From Micropterus salmoides (Eukaryota > Chordata > Actinopteri > Centrarchiformes > Centrarchidae): a DNA stretch of 64,000 nt. The stretch is taken from contig NW_024040374.1 in NCBI RefSeq assembly GCF_014851395.1, positions 26,988,772-27,052,771 of the forward strand, in the 5' to 3' direction. The position numbers and the translations under genes are program-made. The notes beneath the pieces are model-generated. The model made no database searches and had not been told where the DNA came from. It saw only the letters and a program-made list of their open reading frames with translations. Shown here piece after piece: positions 49,626 through 60,900 of the stretch; the stretch's first letter is position 1, and each line of letters begins with the position of its first letter.

Positions 49626-51799
49626 TTAGCCATAATATTGCATTCTGCCCTTCACCTTCCCGTCTCACTCTGAATTTTGAGCATCATCAGAATCATGTGA
49701 CTACAAACAATGTATTGAAGAGTGCCTGTGAGCCCTGTGAGTGAGCTTTATAGAGAAGCTTCATATCTAAAAATGCATTGTGAGAACAAAAGCACCACAT
49801 TTTGTGCAGCTAAACTCTACAAGAACCCATCTATACATAGTAATTAAGTCCTGGAATGTGTATCATTAATATAGTGATAACTTCCATTTAGCAAAAAACA
49901 AACAAACAAACAACACTTTTTATTTAATTCCTTCCCAGTATTCACTACATATTTTATATTAGTCAGGACAGACATGGATGTAAACTGCAACTTGAGTAGT
50001 TGGCAGAGGCATACAACCACAGAGCAGTAATTAAATTTTTTTAAACCATCAGACATATCAAGCTAGCTGCTTCCACGTTTCCTGTCTTCATGAAAAACAA
50101 AGCTAATTTATTGTAAAGACATGAGATGTATACTTTTTTTGATCCAACTCAATAACAAAGCGATAAAATGTATTTCTAAAAATGTCACACTACTCCTATA
50201 AGCTTTCATTATAGCTTAACTCAAAGACCTCGATTTCCCTCCTCTTTGCATACGCCTGAAACCCTTGACTAAGAAGAACACCTTTCAATGCTGAGTGTGT
50301 GACGTTTTTTTACGTGTCTGAAACATTCACCAGCCTTCCTGTTTTGAGTCATGAATGTCCATAAAACCAAACACCACCACCTCTAAAGGGGAGGAAATGA
50401 ACAATGGAGCAAATACCTCACTAGGAGGAAGTGACAAGATGTGCAGAGCAGCTATGAAGCTGACAGTGGATTAAACAGGGAGACTAAACAGAGGTGGAAT
50501 TGTTGGAAATAAATGTGAAGGCATCAGATTCAACATTCAAGTAACCAGTAATGTGCTATGAAACCTCAACTGATGGCTGGATAGAGCAAACAAATGTCCG
50601 CTGACACAGAAACACACAGGCAGGAAGCAAATAACCTCTTTCCCAGCGTTCATATAAACACTCAGCGACACGTGTCAGAGAGCCTGCCAACAGCAACTGA
50701 GAATCAACATATTAAATAAATGCCTCATAGGAGGGGGAACCAAACACAGCAAATCAGCTCTTTATGGCAAGTCAAACAAGATGGGAATGACAAAAGACAC
50801 AATGAAGAGGTTTTGCAGCAGTGAAAAGCAAAATACAGATTCACTCCTTGTGGGTGTTCAGTGCTGTGAGTCTGCAGCCTCCAGTTTACTCAGTGACTCT
50901 CGGATTAGTGGTCAGGGTTTAGTTTAGGCCACAAAGGCTGGTTTCTAAAGCAGCTGAAAAAAGCAGCGAGAGATGTTGGCTACAAAGACATGACAACAGG
51001 TGGAAATGTTTTCTGACACTGAGACAGTAGACTGAGTATTGGATGGATTTTTTATATTCCACATATTCCAGAGGTTTGAACATATTTTAATACATTACAA
51101 GGTAAAAAGTAAATACATTTACTCCCCAAAAGGCACAAAGACTTTGCCAGGGCAGCAGTATCAAATAGATCTCTATATTTTGAGCTGTAAGCATAATTTA
51201 CCCTCGGTCCAGTCAGTGTAACTCAGGAATGTGGTGGCGAGACATGTTATTGACCAGTGTTTGATGTCAGGTTTGGTATGTGACACATGGCTGAGCAACA
51301 AATGATGTGTTGCCCCTCCCTCTGGGTCAGCGTTATTCAGAAACAACAGAGCAGTGGTATTTATGTGTGACGTACAGACAGCTATGGAAGCATGTAGTGG
51401 ACCATATTAAAATGGCAATGTACACTTGGTCCATTAACATGTCAAAATATGAAACAGCTGTTCTATTTTGACTTTAATATGGTCATAGAACACCTATACG
51501 AGCATGTGAAAATGAAATGTTTGGATTTTTGCTTATTAATTCAGATTTTTACTAAAATAACAGATACATACATTGAAAAGTATTATGTTTTTGTGGAATT
51601 ACAGTTTTTTTATTTTTTTGTTTACATTATCATTTTAATATAGTCCCCATTAGCCTTCCACAGATAGTTATACAAGGGTTGTAGTGCCACACTATGGCCA
51701 GTCAGTGCAATTCTGATGGTAAAGATATGAGCAGCTAACGACTAAGGGCAAACTTGGCAATGTCCATCTATTTGATGTTAAAAGAAGTGGATTAATCTT
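49626..51799. other. Intergenic, no gene seen
   Basis: Apart from the family B fragment at 50.1 kb, the open frames are short and AT-driven. No domain or splice structure is recognisable. Confidence 0.5.
50055..50205 (+). repeat. Dispersed teleost repeat, family B, fragment
   Basis: This is the 3' part only: 'agctagctgcttcc...tgtcttcatg' followed by 'gataaaatgtatttctaaaaatgtca' and 'actactccta'. It is degenerate. Confidence 0.4.
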
Positions 51800-52235
51800 T
51801 GTTGGATGTGTGTCACAGGCACAACTGAAGAAGGCATTGAACATAACTTCAGTCAGATGGTTACCAAGTGTCATGTTTCCCACGTAATAGAAGAGTTGTT
51901 GACGGAGAAAGGTGCGCAAAAAAGTTCTGTTATGTTGCGTTTTGAATCTGACAAAGTATTCTTGGATCGCCAAGTAAAGGCTTTTGTTCCCAAATCCTTT
52001 CAGTGCTGACATTGTTGGAACTTTGGTCACAGCTTTTGCTATAGTTATGCTATTGTATGCTATAGCTGGCCAGGGTGATTAACTGTGCTGCTGAGGCAGA
52101 AAGGAAATCTGAGAGAATAGAAATAGTTGTTGATGTTGCGAGGGAGTTTTTGTATATCACGGGATTTACTGGAGACGACGTGCTTGGTCTGTTGAGAGAG
52201 GCCTTCAGGCCCTCTCAGAGCCAAGACTGATTGGG
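51800..52235 (+). pseudogene. LINE ORF1-like (CCHC gag-type) relic
   Basis: A plus-strand frame reads SSVMLRFESDKVFLDRQVKAFVPKSFQC. After a TGA it continues HCWNFGHSFCY. Ignoring the stop, this gives a C-x2-C-x4-H zinc-knuckle start directly after the 'VMLRFE...VKAFVP' block, the arrangement of ORF1 proteins in several fish non-LTR retrotransposons. Several stops and shifts follow. No reverse transcriptase is nearby. Confidence 0.45.
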
Positions 52236-54340
52236 CTAAATTTATTAGAGAATGGGATGACGGGTAGGGAAAAACTGTCCTTTAATTGACTTCTTTTTTC
52301 TTTTCTTTTTTTTTTTTTTACACATGGCAATGTCAGCCAGTACACCACTTTGGTCCATACATCATCCTCTCATGTCAGTTTTTTTACATTAGCTTCAGTA
52401 ACATTAGCTTCAGTCATTGACAGAAACAGTTACGACTACACATACCGACTTTTGGGTTTGTGTTCTTTGTAATTATGTATTTTCACAGTCCTCAACAGTA
52501 TTACAACAAAGTGCGACGTTCTTGACTTTAAAAATTATCTTTTAAATCGACAAACATCATATGTGTAATTCAGGGCACAATTCAAACGGGATCAAAATAT
52601 TTGTTGTCCCTTGCCATTGACTACCGTATAATATTTTTCCGAAATAAGGTCCTATGGTGGTCCACCGGAAAGGGAGAGACTTAGGCTCTCGATATATATT
52701 AAACATCAACATGTTAGCATGTCATCGTGAACATGTTTGCATGTTGACGGTAGCATTTAGCTTAAAGCACCGCTGTTAGCAGTCTCAGAGCTGCTAGCAT
52801 GGCAGTAGACTTTTAGTCTTGTTTTAGATTAAACGATTAAACTCTAATTTGAAAATATATTTGTTTTCATTCATTGTTGATGCATCAATCACTGATAATA
52901 AAAACATCAGTAGGTGTTTTGGATGGAGCATCTTTTAAAGAGGCTGGTTTCACACCCCTTTACTGGAAAATCCCCAAAACCCACAAGGGTATCAATTCTC
53001 TACCATAGACGGTATATAAAAATGTCACGTTGTGAAAGATAGAAACAAAAAGAAAATTTCCTCTCAGTGATCGATATTGTGTCATCAGCATTGCATTAGA
53101 CCCTGTATGAAAAACTTATCTAATTTCTTACAAATTTCAGCAAGCTGGCCTGTTGGAAAGACTTTTATCTAAAGGGAGGAGCCTGTCATAAGTGACACTC
53201 AGGCTGCTTGCCTCATAACTGAAGCTAATGTGGAATGTGTTGTGTACAGTACACACAGATATATGACTTATCTCCACCACTGAGAGGGTTAGCTTATCGA
53301 CACTTCTGTCGAGCTGATTATATAAAATCTCCTCAATGCCAAATTTTAAACATAAGGACATAAGGAACATGTGGTCTTGAACATTGCCAATAGGTGTATC
53401 TGTGCATGTATGAAGTCTGAGTGGGTGTTTTTCAAGTAACCTGCTTTCATACTGACAAATATCACAAAAACATACTTTCATATGGGAAATGAATCAAAAC
53501 CTCATCTCTCTTGACTCACGAGTTTGATCACATTACATAAGGTGAGTACTATCAAGCTCTTCACAGTGAGGGAAACCCTGACAGTGAGAGGGAAACTGTT
53601 CCACAGCTGGGGGAAACAATGGAAAATGTTCTATTATCCTTGGATTTTAACTTGGACAGTTAAAAGAAGATGTGACATAAGGAGTTCAGGGTCCAGGTGT
53701 AAATAACTGCTGCCTTAAAACTTTCAACTCAAGTGAACCTGCTTTTGACTCAAAGGACTCACATGGGAACTATGGCCATCTTGCTTTGCTTGGCTCCGAA
53801 CATGCAACCACACTGAATACTATTGGTGTTTTATCTAAGCTTTGGACATTTGATTTTTTTAATCCAATGCCTTTACAGAGATGTAGGTTAGAGACATAGA
53901 GCATGTCTATATCAAAAGGTTTTCCCCCACTTTCTTGTATGTGTGTACATCAATGGTAGGGTGCTTAAGCAATCGAAAGACTCATCAGAAGGGGTTTAAG
54001 TGCACAATCTTGAAACATGTACCGCATGTAGGTATGCAGTTAGTATGTTACTGGAAGAGTATACACTTTTACTCAACCACTGTAGTATAATATAGTGCTA
54101 TGGCTGCTTCCAAATTAATTTAACTTTAGATAACGCAACATTTCTTTTTTTTTATTTATTCATAACTGAAGCTACTGCAATGATACAGTATGTCATTATC
54201 TTCTCACAAACTGAGAAACGTGACTGGCAAAAATAAGGGCACAATCAATAATACTTATAAATGAACAAATAAATAAAAATATAAGTTAGAAAAAATAAAC
54301 CAAAAACAATTAGAAAGTGATTTACAGAGTGTTGCTTTCC
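52236..54340. other. Intergenic, no gene seen
   Basis: Contains a 15-bp tandem duplication acattagcttcagta at 52386-52414 and the inverted family A copy at 52.7 kb. Other open frames lack recognisable features. Confidence 0.5.
52695..52805 (-). repeat. Dispersed teleost repeat, family A, copy 3 (inverted)
   Basis: Read on the minus strand it gives 'catgctagcagctctgagac', then 'gctttaagctaaatgctacc', then 'catgttcacgatgaca', then 'catgttgatgttt'. This is the same block order as the copies at 90 and 39265. Confidence 0.5.
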
Positions 54341-54645
54341 ACATAAGTTTGCACATTGCCCCCTCTTGTGGTGGATGATGCTCACGACGTGCTTCCGCCA
54401 ATGCTTACGCAAATTCCGGTTGTGCAGCAGCCATTTTGTCTGTTCGGGCAAGTCTACCCCGACGGTTACGAACTGCAGTTCCACCTTAGGAAACAATTTG
54501 AAATGTTGTTGTGGCATCTCTATTTCACGTTATCTACGATCTGAGCGCCGTATAAAATTTATATCACAGTTTTACAAGCCGAAGGGGGCCCTCCTCTTCG
54601 AGATAAATCCATCCTTCAGCGTGGAAAACGCGGGTAAGCTGAGAC
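54340..54645 (+). promoter_or_regulatory. zbtb11: Putative zbtb11 promoter and 5' UTR
   Basis: This is a CpG-bearing block before the ATG. Candidate sites are CCAAT at 54398-54402, an ETS-type TTCCGG at 54414-54419 and a YY1-like CCATTTT at 54431-54437. No TATA box stands out at a sensible distance. This is typical of a housekeeping promoter; the start site is unknown. Confidence 0.45.
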
Positions 54646-54955
54646 ATGTCGTGTGAAGAAAGCTACTTGGCCATCATACGCTATCTGACCGATGAACGGG
54701 AGCCATATGCGCCGGGGACGCCTGGCAATACCAAAAGGAAAATACGCAAAGCGGCTACCTGCTACGTTGTGCGAAACGGGACGCTGTTTTATCAGCGTCG
54801 ACTGAAGGGCCAGAATGATTTCACAGAGCTGGAGGTGGTGCTGCAGGACGGCCGGAGGAAGGAACTTATCAACGAGGTGCACATTACAGAAGGAGGGGAG
54901 CACCTCAACCAGCAACTCACCTGGGAGTCCATCTCTCAGAAGTACTGGTGGAGAG
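54646..54955 (+). CDS. zbtb11: zbtb11 coding exon 1
   Basis: 310 nt, residues 1-103 plus 1 nt. Donor gtaaga. It holds the two His ligands of the H2C2 finger and ends KYWWR. Confidence 0.96.
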
Positions 54956-57900
54956 GTAAGATGCTGACGCCAAGCCACAGTAGCTACGTGGATATAACGT
55001 TACACGGTTAGCTAATCAAATCAACCGGAGAGCCGGTGTAAACATAACGTTACGCCTGTACCAAATGCGCCACCCGTCACATCGACACACAGCTATTCCC
55101 TGTCTCCATCTAGCGGCTAGTTAGCATGCTAACCTAAGTGCCACGTTTGGGCTGTCATTCTTTATCGTTATTTGTTCATCTCGGCAGTATTGATAAATCA
55201 TTGTAAGCAACGTTACGTATAAAGGCCACGAGAAGCTGCTGAAGCAAATTGAAATTACTATGTGAGTGCACGTGAATGCACCACTCTTTTCAAACCGTTT
55301 AACGTTACATCTCTACGCACGTTGAGAGGAAGACAGAGTAAGTGCAATTATTATTGTCTAAAAATCACTGGCTTCAGTGCCTCAAATGTTCATATTTTCA
55401 CAGTAGTCTTCGTCTGCTATGTTAGAAAATTGAATCTCTTTGGGGTTTTGACTGTTAATCAGACAAAACAAGCAGTGTAAAGATGTCATCCTGGGCTCTG
55501 GGCAGTTAGGATGGGCAGCCCTAGTTTTAATTGGAGTAGTTTAAAATGATGGCGTTGTCAGTGTGAGTGACGTGTCCTGTTGTTTGACACCCTCAGGTAT
55601 TCTGAAGCACGTCAAAGACCACATCAGAGAGTGTGCCCAGTGTCAAGGCAGGCGAAGTGCTGATGACGGCTCTGGACCTCGCCTGTTCTCCCGGCCGGCG
55701 AGACGCAAGGCGGCTGCCAACGTGAACGATGAGGAGGAGGAGGAAGAGGAGGAAGAAGAGGGAGACGACAGTTTATTCCTCACTGACCCACCTAGTCAAC
55801 TGAGATCCAAGTTGGCCAAGACCATGGCCAAGCACGAACTGGTCTTTGTATGTTTTCTTTCAGTCCTTTTATCATTATTATTAATAAAGGGTGTGGATGG
55901 AGTCTTTCTTGGTGCTTATTGTGTGTGCTCTTTCCAGGTGGACAGCAAGGGTGAGGTGAATCAGTTCCTGCCCAAACACAGTCAAACCATGTTGGACAAA
56001 CTCAACCAGCAGCGCCTCAGCAATCAGTTCTGTGACATCACCCTGCTGATCGAAGGAGAGGAGTACCGGGCGCACAAAGCTATACTGGCAGCATGCAGCG
56101 AATACTTCAATGAGCTCTTTTTCGAGAAGGGGGCTGCCTCCACACATGAAGCCGTGGTCGACCTCTCCGGTGAGCCTTTGCTTTTGTCATTTTCTGTTCA
56201 GAGGCGGTTTTGCACGGGTTGCTCAGGTTTGACCTTCATCCTTCTCTCTCCAGGTTTCACCAAAGCCAGCTTCCTCCCGCTGCTGGACTTTGCATACACT
56301 TCCTTGCTTACGTTTAATTTCTCCATAATGGCAGACATTGCGAACCTCGCCCGGCATTTGCTGATGACAGAGGTACTGCAGATATGTGAGTCTGTGCATA
56401 AGCAGGTGGAGGAGCAGAAGCTGACGGTGTATCAGAGAGGAGACGTGCACACCGTGGTGTCGAGCCAGCCAGCTCCTCAGGAGGGCTTAAAGGATGAGTC
56501 TGGTGCCTACATGGTCACCTTAGAGAGCGATGGCAGGGCGGTGGTCACCCACAGTGGTGTAGCTGTAACAGGCGAGACCTTAGCGTATGTTGCACCTCCT
56601 GAAGAGGCCTACATCCAGCAGCCGATGACAGTTGTCACTGAAGCTGTCGAGGGAGACAAAGTGCTTCACGGGGAGGCAGGACAAAATGAAACCGTGACTC
56701 TGATCACTCACAGTGGACAGGCTGAGCCAGGAGAGACGGTCACTCTTATCTCACGCTGTGCAGAAGGAATGGAAGGCGAGACGATGACTGTGGTCACCCA
56801 CAGTGGACAGGCCGGAGCCAGCGAGTCTCTCGCCGTGGTGTCGGCCTGCCTGGCGATGGAGCAGCCACAGGTCGCTGAAGCGGGAGCCTTTGTTATAAAT
56901 GTAGACCCGGACAAAGTGAGCCCGTCAGAGGTCGTCAACCTGGCATCCGCAGCTGCCTCTGAAGCAGTGATGTCGCCTCAGGAGACCGTAGAATCAGCAC
57001 CTACACCCCAGAAACGTAAACGAGGGCGTCCGGCCAAGGTGAGGAAGGAGGTGGAAGAAGAGGAGTTTGTGCCACTGGAGGAGGAGGACCCCTCTGCTGA
57101 TGAAAGCCAAGGAGACAAGAAGGAGATGACATCAGATGACCCCAACAAAAGACGACTGAGGCAGCGCTCTATTGCTGAGGGCGGTTATGCGCGTTTACAT
57201 ATGGGACTGGAGGATGAAGAGGAGGGGAAGAAAGGTTCAACCCCGCCACGTGCCTCCACCCCTAAGGTACATTATTACATTTGAATGAAGCATTGTGTAT
57301 AAATTATTTCTGTCACACGTTTTGTGTGAAACATTGGTCGATATACTGAGCTTAAATGTGTTTTTAGGTGGGTCCGAGGCCAGGCAAGAGAGGAAGACCA
57401 CCAAAGCAGCCAGTGGAGACTCAAGGTGAAGGACAGTCTGTTTCCGAATTGGGGGCAGAACCGGAGGCCTTCGCGGTGGAGAGCGTGACGGCAGCAGAGC
57501 TTAGCACAGACGAGGCTGGGACCGTGGTGGCGGAGCCGGAGACTGGAACCACGCAGGATCAAACCCCAGCAGAGAGCGCTGTCGATGGGGAGCACACATG
57601 CTCGGAGTGCGGCATGTCCTTCCAAAGGCGCTACTCTCTCATCATGCACACATTAAAACACGAGAAAGCTCGTGGATACAAGTGCAGCGTAAGTATTAGT
57701 GTTGGTCAGCCTGTCACGGCCATTTGTTAATGTTGTATTGGGAAAATGTTGTGACCGGGGCCTTCCTGTGTCCCTGCAGCTGTGTAGCAAGGAGTTCCAG
57801 TACGCCGCCTCGCTCCGCGCCCACCTGGCCCGACACAAGCAGCAGAGCAGCCAGCGAGCCCCCATCACCAAACCCTCAGTGGAACAGAGCTCCGACGGCA

Positions 57901-60900
57901 AGGCGGAAAGCGATTTGGACGAGAAGACTCTGTCGCCGCACACCAAAAGAGAATTTGTTTGCGACATCTGCGGGAAAACCCTACCGAAGCTCTACTCCCT
58001 GCGAATCCACATGCTGAATCACACGGGCGTGCGGCCGCACTCCTGCAAGGTCTGCGGCAAGACGTTTGCCCACAAACACAGCCTGAAAATGCACCGAGCG
58101 CTGCACGACGTCACCAAACAGTTCCAGTGTGAATACTGTAAGAAGTCTTTTGTGAGCAAGCGGAGCATGGAGGAGCACACCAGCCTTCACACAGGTCAGT
58201 GCAGACTGCAGACCCCCTAACCCTCCCTTCCTTATGCTCATCCAAAATCCAAATCCAAATATATTTATTTATATTTATGTATTTGGTGTCTCGTGCCCGG
58301 GTTTGAGATCTCTGTCTCTGCCTCTCCAATACAATGGAGGTGAATAGAATTTCTTTGTTGCTGCTCACAGCATAGAAAAATTACACTAAAAAAAAGTATA
58401 GGGTGAACTGCAGCGTCCATAACTGCAGTATAAAACTGATTCACTGAATATTGTCCAGGTCTTATTCTATGAATTATCCTGTGAGGATCAGAGACTTTGG
58501 ACAACTTATTGGTATTGTTACAACGGCTGAGTAACAACGGCTTCAGGTCCTGAGGCCTGTACTACAAAGCGAGGTAACTGGCTTATCCAGGTATCTTCAG
58601 TAGAAACTTTGTGACGTCCCAATTAACCCGTACTACAAAAGGTGGATAAGATTTACCCGAGGTACGCTGCATCTCTGAACTGCTCCGAGCAGGTTATCTT
58701 TGTGGTTTACTCGAGGTTACCTTGTAAACATGAATAGGCTATTAAAAGTGCAGGGTTGTAGCTAAAATACCCTGAGAATAAAGAAAAAAACTTCACTGTT
58801 GTTTTCTTCTGAACAGGCCCAATTCCCAACATTGTCTCTAAAGTCCAGATGAATATGACGATATGGTGATTGTGTGTTAAAATCAGGAGGATTTCCTAAT
58901 TTTTTACTTGTAGATTTGTGCCTTTTAAATCTGAGTTTTTTCCTCTGATGATTACCCCTCTCCCCCCGCTCCAATTTTTAAAAAACGTGCTGTGGCCCTA
59001 ATACGTAGTTGTATCTTACACCTCAATCAAAGTCCATAAGAAAAAAAAATGGAGAATTAAAACAAGAACACTGTCCATTATTTACTTAATGCGCTGCCAA
59101 CAAGCCTCGTAGTATAGGCCTTTGTTGTTTTTGATCAGCAGATGTGGTGTTTTCAGTAGTCGTATCAGGGGACTTGAAACAATTATTAAAAAATAATAAT
59201 AGTACATTTTCATTACCATGTCATCAGAGCAGCGCTGTAGTGTGGCAGATAAAGAAAGTAGTTAAAGTCAGATAGTAAAACATGTTGTAAACAAAGTCCA
59301 TGACTTTGCGGTGTGTGTGTGTGTGTGTGGTAAGCAGAATACATCTTTAACACATTTAACATCCTTTAACATTAAGACATTATGGTTCTTGAGTAAAACA
59401 GGTGTTTTTTTTCCCCCTGAGGAGGAAGGCATACTGTCGATACGAGATGAGAACATTGGTGAATACAAGTTCTCTTAAATCTCTTGCACAAAACATTTGA
59501 ACTAATCTGTTCTTGTGGCTGTTCTCACCACACACAGGCGAATCAAAGTACCTATGCAACACCTGTGGAGCAACTTTCTACCGAGCCTCAGCTCTGAGCA
59601 AACACCTGAAGAAGCACCAGCCCAAACCTGACGTCCGTCCGTTTGCTTGTGCTCAGTGAGTAACTGTCCATCTTTTACTGACTCAAGGCGTGTTTCGAGA
59701 TGACGTTTTAACGTATGTACTTATGTTACCTGCAGCTGTGATAAGAGGTTCTATGAAGCAAAAGATCTCCAGCAGCACATGAACAAGCACATGGGCCTCA
59801 AGCCGTTCCAGTGCCAGGTGTGTGGAAAATGCTACAGCTGGAAGAAGGACTGGTACTCCCATGTCAAGTCCCACAGCGTGGCGGAGCCGTTTAAGTAAGT
59901 GTAAGGCTGCGTTCAGACTGCAGGCCAATGTGACCCAAATCTGATTTTTTTTGCCCAGATGTGACTCAGATCCGATCTTTTTATGGCAGTGTGAACAGGC
60001 CAAGTCACGTGGAATCTGATCTTTTCACATTGGGATTTGAGCCACTTTCATATGTGGTCCAAATCCGATACAGATCGGATCTTTTTAAATGCGACCTGAG
60101 TCTGGACACTCGGGTCGGAATTGATGCAGCTTTGACATCACTGTTGAGCAGCTGTTGTCAAAGCCGTGGTGAAGGAATAATCTCCACAAAAAGCCATCAT
60201 ACATGTGGCTCTCTTTCTTCTCTACCTTGCTATCTTCTGCTCACAAATTCCCTTTCTTACACTTAAGGCATCTAATCCACCGGACCGCGAGCACTCTTCT
60301 GAGTTACGTACATGCTACTTGTCCGAGTGGACGCAGTAGAGCGAGAGAGAGAGAGAGAGAGAGGGAGGGAGTGAGTTGTGGGGCAGTCGCGTTGTACAGC
60401 GCCAGAAACTGTAATGAAAAGAACAGAAAGTTGTGAACACTGTGAGAGGACAAAAAAAAAACAGTCTACCGTGAGAATCGGGAGGGTTAGTAAGTAGGGG
60501 TCACCCGAAGCTAACTTCTGTGGCTCCTTGTTTACTTCTGTACAACAGTGTGCTGCTGCGTGTGACATCGTATTCTTCTGTGCATGCGGGTCACTTTCGG
60601 GCCGTGAAGAGTTCACACTGGAGTCTGAAATGGGCCACATTTAAACAATAATGTGAACTGTCAAAAATCAGATCTGAGAAAAAATTGGAATTGAGCATTA
60701 AGGCCTGCAGTCTGAACGTAGCCTAACAGTTGTGTTTGTGTTAACATGATGTGCACAGCATCTCTGTTTGGCAGCTGGGATCTGCATCAACCACGTGTTG
60801 TTTGTCTCCTCAGGTGTAATGTGTGTGGGAAGGAGTTCTTTGAGAAAGCTCTGTTCAGGAGGCACGTGAAGAAAGCCACGCACGGGAAGAAGGGTCGAGT

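Noticed and set aside
51692..52030. 112-codon minus-strand frame
   Set aside because: It is the antisense shadow of the LINE ORF1-like relic on the plus strand.
55563..57284. One continuous 573-codon frame as a single-exon BTB gene
   Set aside because: It reads through two short introns with clear GT-AG borders; removing them restores the ZBTB11 protein family sequence, and the true start is in the exon at 54646.
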